DNA of 64,000 nucleotides from Eopsaltria australis (taxonomy: Eukaryota > Chordata > Aves > Passeriformes > Petroicidae). Under the pieces are notes generated by a model. The model ran no database searches. It was not told the DNA's origin and was given only the letters and a program-made list of their open reading frames with translations. The translations under genes and the position numbers were made by a program. The stretch covers positions 7,361,092-7,425,091 of the forward strand of contig JAVTVJ010000068.1 in NCBI GenBank assembly GCA_034509425.1. Direction: 5' to 3'. This document shows positions 34,973 through 49,300 of the stretch, piece after piece; position 1 is the stretch's first letter; each line of letters starts with the position of its first letter.

Positions 34973-37900
34973 AGCCTCGGGGCTCCGGCAGGGACCGCCC
35001 GCAGCCTCCACACCCTCCCCGCCTCCCGCTGCCACACAGCGAGGCGCAGCGGAGCGAGGCGCGTTCCGGCCCGCCGCAGCTCCCTGCGCGGCAGCGCCGG
35101 GGCTGCCGGCCGGGTCCTCTCCTGCCCCGCCATCTCCTTCCTCTCCTCCGGCCGGGGATTCGGGCGGCGCGGGCTGGCAGCGCCGGGAGCTCTCCCGCAG
35201 CCGCCTTTGCCCACTCGCCCCGTAAGCAGCCCCCTAATCCCCTTAGGGCCCCCTTGGTGCTGGTTCAAAGGTGTGCCTGGGATCGGTCATTTCCCTATTT
35301 TAGGTTTCGTAAAGAATTCGCCTATTTCCTTTAGAATTACTGTCGTCTGGCGCAGAACATGCCTGTGAAATCTGGAGAAAACCCGTTTCTTTAACTGGGT
35401 TCTGCAAATACCTCACCACTGAACTACAACAAAGAGGGGAATGACTTGAGGTTTTTTTGTTTTTTTTTTTTTTACGGAATTGCAATGAAAACAGCACTGA
35501 TCCTCCTGCCAAAACTGAGGGAGATGCGTCAAGAAATTAGCAGCTGAACGATCACATTGTTACATTTGTGACATCATTTTTATTCTTCTGTTTCTCCACC
35601 TAGTAATAAGGGGGGTTATTTTCAAGGGAGAAATTAAATCCTATAGGAGTGTAATTTTTTTTGCCTTCGGAGTGTGCGTGCCCGAGAGCGGTGTGCGTGC
35701 GTGTGCCTCGCACAAGTGGGTCACGTCAGGAGAGCTGTGACACTGCAGCAGCGGCGTGCGCTGAGCCCGGAGCTGCCTCGGGAGCACCGCGAAGCCTCGG
35801 TGGCTCGGGGCTCTGACCCAATTGGGACATGCCAGGCGTGCCGCAATTTTTAATGGGATGTGGCAAGGCACGACGGGAACATGGTTGTGGCTGTACACTA
35901 AGTCATCCCAGCGTGGGTAGGGGCCAGCACTTGCACGTGGGGAATTTTGCTTTTTTTGTGCCTTGATTTGTTAGTGTTTCGCTGCCTGGATATTTGTTTT
36001 ATGGCCTTATCGCAAATTATGAGTAAGCAAAAGAGTATGTTATGTATTTATTTTTCACAAGGATGGCTTTTCTGAAGTTTCCCCTTTTTCTCCTTTTCCT
36101 TTTTCCCCATTTCCCTTTTTTTTTTCTTTTTTTCCTTTTTTTGGTGGAAGCAGAGAAACAGTTTCTGTGGAATATTAAACCTCTTTTAAGGAACTCTATT
36201 TTTAAAATTGCTCCTTTGAAACTTGACAGCTTGTCTATTTCCTTTTATTTCGTTTTGATTACCTTGCTAGGTCTGTTGAGTCAAGGACCTGTATCGTGGC
36301 AGGACTAGTGCACTCTCTGCATTGCTTCTTGATTAATTGTTCTTACGATCATTTTTGTTTTGGAAGATTATTGCTAATATAGTAGATACCGTTTCTTCCT
36401 TTAATACATAGTTTTCCATCTGTCCTTCCACTTGAAAATGTTACCTTGCCTCCCATAAAGCCAAAATCAGCCAAGTCTCTGAGTAAATAGGTAAAAAATC
36501 GGTTTGTAAAAACTGTGTGCACAGAATTAAGTGTATTGCAGAGTTGTGTTAGTTATCGATCCATGTGAAGCTGGCATGGACCCAAGCCAAGTAAAAGATG
36601 TAGATGTTTAGTTCTTCTCAGAGGTATAAAACCTGATTCTGGGTGCCTCAGGGTTTTTTTTGTCACAGTGGTAGAAGACTGTTACCAGAATTCCTGAGAT
36701 TTAAACAAAGAGCCACCTAGTTGATAAGGACTAAGTATAGGGACATGGCTGGGCACCTGCATTTCTTTGAGAGTTTGGGTTCCCAAGCTGAAACTGAAAA
36801 ATTGATTCTGTTGGCTTTGATGCCAGAACCAGGTCCTTAGGTAAGTGTCAGCTAGAATGTTGTGGAAGGACTGGGAGGAGTTTCTGTCCTTCTAGAAATC
36901 GTGCAGAAAAGTGAACTGCTGGAATTGCTTCCTAGCCTTTGTGGTACCACAGAGCTTGGGGTGCCTGCCAAGGAATTGAAGATGTTCGCTGTGGTGCTCG
37001 CAAGAAGCAGCTCCGGTATTTCTCGTGTCTCGAAGCTGCCGTTGGTACAGAGCCCTGTGGTGTTCCTTCCTTTGTGTGGCTGCCTCTTGTGCCCCTGTGC
37101 TCACCCTCTGCTCAGAAGAGCAAGCAGGAAGAAACAGTGTTTTCTCATCTCCTGGTTAGAATGCTCAAACCCTGAAGTGATTGTGGGAATCTTTTTGTAA
37201 TTTTTTTTACTTCAACCAAAGACAAATTACTTTATGCCTTTTTTGACTGCAGATTATGATTTGGACACTTTTATTAGTTTAGATAGTTCAGTTAATTCCT
37301 GTTCTAAGTACCTGCATCCTCTTTTGGTCCTCTTCTTGTGACAGATTTCTGTGGATGTGGGGCCTGTGCCCTTGTGAAGCACTTCCAAACTCTTCATGGT
37401 CCTGCACAGGAGTAAGAATTGGCGTGCATTGATGTGTTGGCTGGGTCTGGATGCTAAAGCACATTAAGAGAAACATTATTTAGTAAGAGATTCACTGAGT
37501 AAAAGCATTGAAGTTTCTTTCTGCGCTGGAACAAGCACCAAAGCAGATGTTGGTTGCCTTTTTAAGACTCAGAATTGAAAGCCCATGTGCCCAGGAAGTG
37601 TCTTTGGTTTGTGTGGAGCCTGAGCCTTTGTTTTGAACACGTTTTACCAGTGTATGTGAGAAGACCTGGCCAGTACAGAAGAGGCCAGAGTTATGCAGTG
37701 TGTAGGTGGAGGGTGTCACTGCTGTGAAACTGCATCTCCTGAACACTACTGGGACATTTTGGGTTTAGTGTCTGTTGCCTGGAATCCAGGCAGCAGCAAG
37801 AATAACAGGGAAGAGGTGGTGTCAGCGGGCACTTACAGGAAGCTGGGAAGTGGTGATGGAGACCTCTGCATCTCATGGATGAAGAGGATAGACAGAAGGA

Positions 37901-40335
37901 CAGTGAAGGAGTGCCTCACTTAGTGAAGTCAGGAATTTTGGGAGCGGATAGGATAGTGAAAGTACAGGCATGAATCATAAGAAGTAGGAATTTGTGGTGG
38001 AGTGATGGTCAGGTGGGTGGTGAAAGCAGGAAGCAGAGAAAACGAATGCCAGTTCTTCCAGTAGCTGGTGGTGAACTGACACTTCAGGCTGGTCAGGTCG
38101 CAGCAGATCGCAGGCTGATGTGTATGATAATACAGCCCTCAAAAGCACAAAGGGCATCTCAGCTTTTCCCAGAGAGCCGGACAGAGGGTTCCATCTTCTT
38201 ACCTGTGTATTGTCTGAGAAGAGAGGCAGTTTTATTTCTGCCAACCCTTAGTCTCCCTTTGCCTCCTACGAAAAAACGTGCCTCCTAACTGCTGATACTG
38301 TCCTTGCTACAAGTTGATGAGCAGCAGAGGTTTGTACTCTGATGGGAATGTACTGTAGTTAGAAGCTGGAGGGATGAAATGAGCAGGTGAGGTAATGAAC
38401 ATAATATTGGTGAAGGCACACCAAAAGTTGGAAAAGAAGCAACAGAAGAGAAGAAACTAAACAGTGAAGGCAATGCATAAAATGTGACAATAAAAATAGG
38501 AAGGACATTTGTAGTAGACTGGCTGGGTGTATACCAAATAGATGGAAGGAAGGCAATTTGGGTATGAATAATTCTTGCTTGAATTACTGTATGGGATTTT
38601 GTTATTCTGTTCTTGTTTCTGTGGCATGGCAGAAGTTGACTGCCATCAGTCAAGCTATTTCTTGCGTCTGAGGCTGAGAAACACTTTTCTTCTGCTCTTG
38701 GTTCTGAAAAAAAGCATTGGGTGAAAAGCTGTTCCTCTTAATAGTGGGCACTTCTGGTGGAAGTGCTTGACAGTCAGAATAATTGGGAGGTGATTTATGT
38801 CCGGTTGGATACCACAAAGACTTGTTAGCACAGCTGTCTTTAAAATACAGAGGCCTTCCAGCTGAGCATAACACAAATACAGAACACCTTGGAAAATTAT
38901 TAGTGTGCTGCTATTTTTCTTCCAGTTCAAAGTCTGGCGTATTTCTCCCTCAACTTCTATAAAAGACAAGGCCTGAGTGACTGCACTGGAGGCTGGACAA
39001 CACCCCAAGGGAGAGTTTCAGAGGTGAAGAGTTGAGAAAATTTGAGCTAAAAAGTGGGGCAAGTTTAGAAAATACTGTTCTAGATTATGGGTTTAGATTT
39101 GTGTTTTGGACTAGTTAATTTTTTCTTTTGTATAGCAGTTTCCCTGATAAAGACTTAATGAATGAAAATATTACTTGATGTAATTTGGAAGGGTTATGAT
39201 TCTTATGGAAACCATGGGTAGAATCTTGATGTTTTGTCTGTCTTTTGTGAAAGTATCACAGAAATGGGAAGCTTTCTGCTTGTCACCATGAGAAATGTTT
39301 GGAGGAAGAAAAATAACGTCTTCCACTAGTACAGAAACACAAGCAGAAACATAAAGCAACATTCTGTTGCCTCTTCCTTGTTCTGCACTTAAGAAAGTAG
39401 TTGAACTTAAGTGCAAGGGAGTAGCACAAGTTTATGTTAGACTGCATTTTACCTAACTAGGTTTGCCTGATCCAACAGTAATGCACATATGTAAGCAGCA
39501 GAATTTAGATTGCAGTTTCACATTTTTGAAAGTATTTTAACTTTGTGATCTTGTCTGATTCTTTCATTAAGAAGATTGAAATCCTAAGTCATTATGCATT
39601 GAAGAAATGCTGACATGCTGTTCAAAAATTTTGGTAGAATATGACATTTGGTAATTTTTGAAAACTAACTTGTAATACTTACAGTACTTTGTCTTAGGGC
39701 GAGAGTTTTGAAAATACAGATCTAGGTTTTAACACATTTCATGTTATGCTCTGGAAGCAGTTTACATTGATGATTTCAGTTCCTGAGGTGACGTAAGAGT
39801 GAACTCTTCCTGACTGCCCAAGAATGAACATGAGGGCATCAGAACTGGTGTGCATTTCAGATGAGCCCTCTATGCTTAACTTATCATATTGAATCTTAAT
39901 GATTTGACAGTTTTCTATTCCTCCCCATCTGACAGGGACTTGAGTTCCTTGAGTAGGAATGTGTCTAGGCTTTGTCTTAATTTCATTTTTTAAAATATTG
40001 TAAGGAAATCACATTTTCACATTCCTTTATGAGCTTCTGTGTTTGCGAAGCCATGGGGTTTTGAGAAATTGACCCAGAGTGTTGGACCTCACTCTGTTGT
40101 TCAGACAGTGGGTGTTCGGTCATCCAGAGTGGTATTGCTGGAATCCCAGACTGAGGGACCCTGTGTGAAATCTGATTAATCTTAAAGTCATGAGGTGCTG
40201 TGTGTTAACTTCAATGCACCCAAAATTTCAACTTTTTGGTGCGTAGGCAGAGGCAGCCTTCTTCACATAATACAAGTGAAATAACCTTTCTTCTTTACCT
40301 TCTACAGACACTGTGACTGATGAGAGTTAAAGGCC

Positions 40336-40396
40336 ATGGATGAAGATGGGCTTGAATTGCAGCCACATGAGCCAAATGCATTTTTTGATCCAACAG
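40336..40396 (+). CDS. ZFX: ZFX coding exon 1 (start codon exon)
   Basis: The exon begins at 40308 after TTCTACAG; 28 bases of 5' UTR precede the ATG. Encodes [20 protein letters not shown] plus one base. The donor is ACAG then GTCTGT, weak at +3 and +4. Confidence 0.95.
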
Positions 40397-43300
40397 GTCT
40401 GTAAGGAGATAATACATAGATAACTGCTCACATTAGATGCAATTGACTGTTGTTAATTCTGCCTTTGCTTAGAAGTGCTGTGCTGCATCGATGCTTTTGT
40501 ATAGAGTAGTTGCTTTTGAGTTTGGGTTGTTTTTATTACTCAGAGCAATATGAATGAGGTACTGTTCTTTCAGTCAAGTAATAGTTGTTTGGGTATTGGG
40601 GGAGAGTCTAAAAATTGCAAGTCTTTTCCGGGAAAGAAAATCTTGTTCATCTTAATTATGTTAGCATCTACTGAGGACTTGCTTTATCTACCTATCTTAA
40701 TGGTTCATAGGCTGTTATGCCTGTTTTACTAAATTGCAACATAGTGTAAAAGTTGAAGTGAAACGGAAATAATTTAAATTATTAACCACCTCATGTGAGA
40801 CAGTTTTACAATTTAAGTGCTATTTTAATTGTGTTTTTCAGGAGCTGATGCAGCACATATGGATGGAGATCAGATTGTTGTGGAAGTACAGGAAACAGTA
40901 TTTGTTTCAGATGTAGTCGACTCAGATATAACTGTGCATAATTTTGTTCCCGATGATCCAGACTCCGTAGTGATCCAGGATGTCATTGAGGATGTTGTTA
41001 TTGAGGATGTTCAGTGCCCAGATATCATGGAGGAGCCAGACGTGTCTGAAACAGTCATTATTCCTGAACAAGTGCTGGACACAGACGTAGCCGAAGAGGT
41101 TTCTTTGGCTCATTGCACTGTCCCAGATGATGTTTTAGCTTCTGACATAACAGCAGAGACAATGTCTATACCAGAACATGTACTGACAACTGAGTCAATG
41201 CATGTACCTGAAGTTGGACACGTAGAACATGTAGTTCATGATAACGTTGAAGAAGCAGATATTGTCACTGATACTCTAGGAACAGACGTTGTTTCTGAGG
41301 AAGTCTTGGTGGCAGACTGTGCATCAGAGGCAGTGATTGATGCCAATGGAATCCCTGTGGAACATCAAGATGAGAAGGGCAACTGTGATGATTACCTTAT
41401 GATTTCCTGTAAGTGTTTGGGTAAAGCCATCAAAGTTCTTACGATATGGGCTTGAAATGTCTGAGGGAGGGCTTAAGACAATACCCAAACCAGAGTTTCT
41501 ATATTTTTTATTGAAATGCAGGTCTCACAAATGTACTCACATGGAGGGATTTTTAGGAACTGGCTGGCTAAAAGTTCTGGTGAAGCTGATGGAGAGAAAT
41601 ATTGGCAAATGCACATCTGATTATAAATTATTTCTGTAGCAATTTATGGCATATGAACAAAAGAGTAAGAATTCCAGTAAACCAAATGCCATATACTTAA
41701 TAAGCACTGAAATAAATTTAATGTGGCAATGTTCAAAAAAGCTTATATGTGCAGGTTACTAAGATGACTACCAAGACATTAAGGAAACAAAAATATTTCA
41801 TGGAAAAGAAAGAGTAAAAAACCATGGTTTCTGAAAATCCAATCTTTGCCTTGTTTTTTTGCTAAGTCCCTGCCTCTTGCACCCCATTTTTTATTGGATA
41901 CCAACAGTAATATGGTTTTCTTTGCTGTTAGGACGTGTTTTCTTCTCTTGATTAAGCAAAGGACAGAGGTATGCAGCTAACAAAAAGAGTAGCTATTGCT
42001 GCTCATAACTGGGAAGTGAATATCTTAATCTCCCTTAGGAACAGTGGCACAATCCATTTGAATCGTATTTCAAAAGACTTAAATAGAGGGTGGAGAAAAA
42101 TAGAGCTTATCATCAATTCTTTTTCTACTGAGGATACCATTTGTGTGAACTAGAGTTTACTCTATGTTACTTATTATATTGATTACTCAGTGCAGCACCT
42201 AGGAACATCACAGTGTCACTGCTGAACATTTATTTACTATAGAAATAGAAAAGCCTTGTTAGGCTGGTTTGTTTAATTGCCATTTCAGGCACTTCAGTTT
42301 TGTGTGGTGTTAAATGATTCCATCGATGAGGTGTTCTTTGTGCTCTGCTTCAGTTACCTTCTTTTTTTTTTTTCCTTTTTTTCTTCTTTTCCCCCCCCTT
42401 CTTTACCTTTGGACACGTTTTTGAAATGTATAATAACTTGTTTTAATTTTATATTCTGTACTTACGAATTTTAATGTTGCTTCTCCTTACCTAGGATCAC
42501 TGCATTTCTTAATTTATCATCTCTTGAGTTCCTTGAGTAACCTTGTTGCAGCCATGTTTTGAGTTTATATGAGGTACAGTTAATTCTCTATTATCTGGGA
42601 AAACAATGAAATGGGATAATGCAAAATATGGATCACACAAAATGTTGTAAATTAAACTGCAGGATTGTACTGAGGTGAAATAGGTCAGGGGATCTGTTCT
42701 GAAATTGTATTGATCCAGTCTGATAAATGTACTCTAGTGTGGTACAGATAAAACTTTCTGATTCTGGACCCAAGTGAAATCAGATGAAAGCAGCTCAAAT
42801 GCTTCTGCACCTGCTGCATAGTCAGACAACAAACTGGATAATCTGCCTGTGGATAATTTGAGGCCTGATTCTGGTGGTGATCCTTACCTCTTCAGTATCC
42901 CTGACTGTAGCTCTTCAAGGCGCTGTTGCTCCTGTCTCTGCTCACCCCTCCTGTGCAGGTTTTCCTCCTGCAGCAGAACAGGGCCTCTGGGGCTGCTGCC
43001 ATGGAGCACTTTGCAAACAGTGCCTGAATAAATGCACTGAGAGGGGTGGGTGGTGTGTGTCCTGTTCATGGCTGGCAGTGGCTGAACAAGGACAGAATGT
43101 CTTGGTAGAGGCCGTTTTGGATGATCCCTGTCTAGCTGGGAAGGCTTCTTAGATGTGTCAGTTGTCAACAGGTGGTGACTGGCAGGAAGCACAGGAATTT
43201 AGCTGTTCACTTGTGCTGGGGTACTCTCCATTTTTAGTCACGTATTTCTGCAGTTTCATGCTTTATTTATTATTAAATGTCTCTTGCAATGTACTTTGTT

Positions 43301-46300
43301 TAGATTCAGAACCTTAAATAAGCCAGCATTTAAAATAATCGTTACGCTACAAAATATGCATTCTTTCTATTTGTGTTTAATGTTCTACAGTTCATTTTAA
43401 AGGGAAGTCCCTACTACCACCTACTGTGTTTAAAGCCTGCATAACAAGTTCTTCTGGTTGTGAAGGCAGAGTCTGGTGCTTTTCCATCAAGTAAAGGCTG
43501 TCTTGCCAAGCAGTCTCTTTGTTATATGAAAAATATGATTTGAATTAATTTTTTTTTGGTTTGCATCAGCAGTGGATGTGTTCATTGATCTGATGCCTGT
43601 CTTAGTTCTTCAGTTGAACTTAGTTTTTAAAAGGTAGTAGCATCAGCCAATCCAGTTCATCCTAACTTGTAAATTTGTGTTTGATTCTGGCAAACCTCCC
43701 TGAACTGCAGGGGCAGATGTTGGAATGTAATCTTGTCTGCCATTACAGTAGCCAAATGTTGCTGCTTCCTAGGTCTGGGAGCTAGACTGTGTTCTTCAGA
43801 ATGCCTTTGCCTTTCTTCTTTTAGATAGGCGCTTGAAAAGCAGGGAATGACACTTTGTGTTCTTTCTGTCATAGGTTTCTCCATCTGTTTTCTTCAGTCG
43901 AAGCTGTTGGCAAAATCTTTTTGGTTTTTCCCATTCTGTGGCTCTCTTTAAGCATTTCCATTTTTGTTCCTAATAAACTGAGTATACACAGATTTTCTAA
44001 GATAATTCTCTTGGCTTTATCCTGAAAATACTTGATTTGAAATTACTAATCCATGTGTACATTTTTTTTAATGTTGTGTTTCTACCTTCTTTCTTGGTTT
44101 CAGACTGGTTTGCCTTTTCAACTCCTGTGAGTTTCATTCTGTGACTGTGCTTCAGTGAGCCCAGTATTTTAATACTTCTTTTCCCATTTAGATTTAATTT
44201 AGCCTTGGCACTAATAGACCTTTGATTTCTTCATTTTCAAGATGTTTCTTGGCACAGCTTTATATCACCAGCTACTTTTTGATGTACTTTATTTTTTTCT
44301 TGGATACTTTGTCCTTACCCTCAAAATTCTTTTTTGTTCTATGGCAGATTTGGGGCACTTACAGCAGAGCAGAATCAGATATGCTTTCAACTAAGAATGC
44401 AAACCTACTAGTTAGTAGCTTGAAAAAGGTGAAAGGAGATTTGATAAATCTTTTGTTTTTTCCTTTTACATGTTCCATAACAAGCCAATTCATGAGTTGG
44501 GTCAGGAAAGTATAAATTTTGCTGTTATTCACACTGGTACTGATTGTTTGGTAGCCTGGAAAGCCATTTCTCCATAAGTTAATCAGTAGTGGTGAGATTA
44601 ACTGGTGTTTGTCAAAACAAAACAAACATTTTGCATTTACTAACGAAAGAAAGTAGTGCCCTGTGCCTAGCAGTAAGATGGAAATTAAGAAATTTTTTTG
44701 TCTGATTTCATTCTGTTTGGCAAAGATAGACATATCTGGCTTTAATTCTATAAGATGAAAAGTTGTATCCTGATACACTCTTATTGCAGTAGAAATAGTG
44801 AGGCATAAAAGTTTGACAAGAGGAGTCTGGAAAGAGTGAGGGGCAGCCTCACAAGGCTTAAACTGCAGCTTTAAGAATTTAAATATTTGCAAATATGGGA
44901 GCTATGTTATATCCATCCATCCATCCATCTCCTTGCTTTTCTCTGAGTTAGACGTGTCTCTTGTTTGTTTCCTGTGAATTGACACTTTCCTTTACAGGAG
45001 TCAGAACCCTGGGTAACTCACAGAGAGAGAAAGGTTTCACCTAGGCCTATGAAAATCAATCTTTTTTTCATCCTTGTTGGATGTCCTAAGTTGAAAGCAG
45101 TGTGTCTGGTCAACAAAGCCACAGTGTTCATGCTTTTCTTTAGGACCATCCAGTAGACTTCAAGTCAAGAAAGCAAAATGCTTTTAATTGCTTTTTTAGA
45201 ATAAATATCTCCTTCTTTTTCCCTGGAGGTTGCTAAGCATGCAGGAAATGACATTTTTCTTTCTCAGAGGTAGAACTTGATGCTGTGCCTCTCTCTGACC
45301 ACTGGAGTGGCACCAACAGTTCCTGCAGCTCAGGCAGCTCAGAGGTGATGGAAATAAGAGTTACTTTGGGATGAGTGATGTCTCAGGGCTTAGTCTAGTT
45401 TGTGTGCTAGGGGCAGAGAACAAGAAGGACAACGTTAGATCCCATTTTGGAGCTCAGGAATTACACCTCTACTAGATTACTACCCTGAATGGACCTTTAG
45501 ATGCATAGGATATTCTCATGGTAAAGACAGTGGATTAAAATGAAAATAGGGCAGATTTCTCTTTTCTCACAGGTTAGGAAACCTGCTTTGCCATTCGGAA
45601 AATATGTGTATGGTAAAAATAGCTTCTTCAGTGGACTAGGAATTGTCTGCTGTTGAGTGAAGTAGATGTTTCTATCACAAATAACTGAACAAAGTCAGGA
45701 GAATACAGAGTGCTTTTAATCAATTTTAGAGAGAATAGTTAGTAATGGCCTTTTTCATTAAGAATGCTTAAATAGAGTTGTTTATTTTGTAAGCAGACAA
45801 GTGTCCCATGAAACACATTTTTTTAGCAGCTAAGAGAACCATTTGGGAACGTAAAGGCTGACAGAATAGATTATTCTTGTCTAATTGCTCCATTGACACA
45901 TTTTTAAGATCTGTTAAACTGGTATAAAGAGACTTTTCCTTAGGTTGATTGTTTTGGTGTGTTTTTTAGCAGTGAGCAGTGGGTACTTGAAAAAGATGGG
46001 AGGTGTCTTTGTGCTTAGGTGGATTTTTTTAATCCCACTTAGAGGAGAAACAGGAGGGAAGAATAAGTTTAAAAAGTTACGGAATCCATTAAAAATAAAG
46101 GCAGTTATATTTACATTTTTTAATTAGAAGTAAAACACCATAAGGGTGCAAAGTCTTTATCTGCCTATCCATCAAATATTTGATATAAAAAACTAAAAGC
46201 AACTTCTTGGGAAAAGTATTTGTATCATGGTTAAACAAAAGATGTTCTATTGAAGCAAATCAGGATCTTGACCTAACATTTATGTTTCTGTATGGGGAAA

Positions 46301-49300
46301 CTAGTCTCAAGAGGGTTTTAAATATGGAGTTTATTATGAGTGCATAGGAGCTTGTTTCTGTCCCCAAAATGCCATTGGATATGTTTTAATAGAAGGGTAG
46401 AGATACTGGAGATAATTGTTCTTTGGATGTTACTAGTTTATTGTATGATTTTTTAAATTAAATTTAGTACTTTCTAGGAAACAAATGCTGTCATTATGAT
46501 AAATTGCATAGAATCTGTTGTTGTTGCCTGTATCTTTTATTTCTTTTGCTTTATTCTTTATTCCTTATTCCTTTTTTTATCTGTTGGTCTCCTTTTGTTG
46601 ATTTCCTTGTAAGTGCTAACCAGACAGGTTTTAAATATGCCACATCTTTCATGTGTGGCACCTTTCTCATCTGTTTGTGCATTTAATAACAATTCTAGCA
46701 TTATCTTTATATGGAAGCAATTATTGCAACATTGGAGAAGCACATACTTATTTGTTTCTTGCAGCTCATAGTATGCAAAGAGCAGGCTGCTCTAATCAGT
46801 GAAGTCTGTGAAGAATTTTGGCAAAGTAACCATAGACTGCATTCTTGCAATTCATGTAAAATAATACTGGCTCTAGCAATTTTTCTGGGTTTGGTTTTGT
46901 TATGTTTTTTTTTTTTAACTTTGAGATATAGTTTGTGTCCACTTGTTTACTGAATGAAAGCTGCCAGCTAGTGTAGGGGGAAAATATCAGGCATTTAAAG
47001 TTTTTAGTGTCCAGCTCATATCTGATAAAATGGAGGCACAAGGTATGACAGCACTGGAGTACTGCTAGCCTGAACTTTTTTCTAGCATGTGACTTGTGAT
47101 TAGTTTAGTAATGCTCAGTGGGTCTACTTAAAAGGAAGTGGTCTCTTAGAAGCTTAACTAAGTCTTTTAAGTCCTTTTTTTTTGTTTAGTTGGGTTTTTT
47201 GTTTTTTTGTTAATGTCAAAGAGGAGCAATATGAAAGAATATCAGCCATGGATGGTAATTTGTGCGACTCCTCAATGGGCTGCAAATTCAGATGAAAAAT
47301 TTGAATGTTCCAATTTCAAACATTGATCAGTCAAGTATTTCTGAATATAATTCTCTCTGATTGTGAGACTGAGATATGTAGAGAATGCAGAAACATTGGA
47401 CAAATGTTGAATAGAATGTAAACTTCATAAAATGCTGCCAGAGAATCAGTGAATCAGTATAAATAAATGTTTGTGTAGCCATAGGACAGAATACCTTGGA
47501 AATGATACTTTCTGTAATAGATGCCCATTCTCTTCCACCTTGTTTGTATCTTCCTTTGATTTTTATCTTTTTTCCTATATTTTTCTTTCCACTCTATTTT
47601 TCATCCTGTTACCTGTTTGTTACTAAACTGCAAATATTACTGCTTTTCAAGCCCATCAGGGACCTCCGTTTTCAAAGTACTACCACCTGTCAAGAGTGAA
47701 TTTTTTACCTTTTGGATGAGAAAAGTTGGCCTCATACCTCCTACACATCAGTTTCCTTACAGTTAAATGGCTCTGTTAAAAATATTTAAACCAGTTGTTA
47801 TATTTTTAAAACAATGCTGAATATAAAGGGAATTCGGTAACAAACTCTAAATTGTATAACAATTTTTTTATTATGTTGGATAAAATAGTACTTAGAATCT
47901 TTGAGAACTTACTTCAAAGCATGAATAGGGCGTGTTTTTAAGACCTAGAATTCTTCTGTTGTGTGAAAGATATCAATGAATACATCCATATATAAATGGA
48001 AGTAAAAAACTCCAGGTTGGTTAAAAGAAATGGGCCTGTTTCACATCATGCGCATAGGTTTGTCTTCTCTCTGATTGACTCAGCTGTGATTTTCCTTCCT
48101 TGTGGGTATGTTCCAGCATCAGTTGATCTTGGTGGCAGACTTCCCTTTTGGCTTCAGAGGTGTAAAGTCAGTCTACACTGATCTGAAAGCCTTCCAAGTA
48201 CATGTGCCTGACACTGGAAACAACCAAGTTAAGGGAGGACAGCTCCATAAAATGCAGTGTAGGAACAAAAGCAAGTTTTCTTTTTGTCGGAGTTCCAGTG
48301 ACATTTGGTATATCATGGTTATGACAAAGAAGTCATGAAAGTCTGTTAGTAACTGAATATGCAAACTGTGGAGCTACACTGTTAATGTGATTCCAAAGAA
48401 CATCTTATGGTTTTTACTTTTAAATGCTTTGGGGTTCAGCTACAAGATGTTATGTTGTCCTGTGACACAAAGTAATTTTTTGAACATCTGTCTGCTTGAA
48501 ACAATCTGTACGATAGCCGCTGATCATGAACTTGGCATTTGAGTATTTAATGTTTTTTTTCTGCTGTTCTTTTGGTAAGGAGAGGCTAATTTATGTTAAT
48601 CCTTTATACTTTAATCTTATATTTTTTGTGAGTAATGCTGTCTGTTTGAGAAATTGTACTTAATTGTACAAATTATGTTTGATTCGTGAGACAGAACGTG
48701 ATAGTTTATCTAATTCAAAGGCTAATTTATTGACTTCATGGCAGGAAAATAGTGATAACATTTTGAGCTTTTTTTTAAAGTATGTATTAAAATAAATTTA
48801 AGAATGCATTTAGTAAAGCTATGATTTATTTATGAGGGTAGTTCAATGAGTGCTAGTAAAGTAAGCATACTTTGTGAAGTATTTTGTATGTGCTAGGCAT
48901 GGTAGTTAAAAATTCTTGAACGTTTATAGGACAGTTCTTCGACTTCTTTTATTATAAATTCCATGTCTTTCTGTCATGAACTGAAGTCATGCATGACAGT
49001 AAAGTCACAAATTACAAAAGTATTCTGTCATTTTAAGAATTCTTAAATAATCTCAACACTGGAGAAGCTTCTGGTGTTCTGAAAATTGGAAGATTCTCCA
49101 AAGGTCTTAAGATGCTGGATTTGATATTTGTGAATGCATGCTTACTATTTTTTCTTGAAAACCTATTCTTGCTAAAGTAAGATGGGGGGGAGGTGCCCAT
49201 GTTCAGCAGGCCTTAAAAATCCAAGTGTGTTCCTCGTAAAGCTGGCTGTCAGCCATGGGTGTGTGGGAGCCTGGGCAAGTTCTGGCAGCTCAGGCTGGAG

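Larger units (their letters stand above)
33700..35240. promoter_or_regulatory. ZFX: ZFX CpG-island promoter
   Basis: Extremely CpG-rich 1.5 kb island. Overlapping TGACG elements (CAGTGACGTGACGTGCTGACGG) at about 34359-34380 form a CREB/ATF-like cluster roughly 170 bp before the end of noncoding exon 1. A pair of direct repeats, CCCTAAAAATCCGC and CCCTAAAATCCGC, sits at about 33926-33955. Downstream, in intron 1, are a four-copy AGGCCGC array (34611-34651), a plus-strand YY1 site (AAAATGGCGGC, about 34855-34865), a minus-strand YY1 site (GCGCCATCTT, 34891-34900) and a G-run array (34934-34972). No TATA box was seen. Confidence 0.85.
34552..40307 (+). other. ZFX: ZFX intron 1
   Basis: The first 700 bp are CpG island; the rest is AT-rich. 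Pyrimidine-rich tracts occur at about 36080-36145. No transposon or RNA gene recognised. The modest open frames (for example 36862-37200 and 38285-38653) show no recognisable domain. Confidence 0.75.

Noticed and set aside
33766..35268. 500-codon open frame on the minus strand across the ZFX CpG island
   Set aside because: It is arginine/alanine/proline/glycine-rich throughout, has no domain, coincides with CpG-island composition, and overlaps equally long frames on the other strand. Low stop-codon frequency in GC-rich DNA explains it.
42840..43160. Possible retroposed exon in the large ZFX intron, with AATAAA at about 43027
   Set aside because: The reading frames are short and overlap on both strands, and nothing resembles a known protein or repeat.
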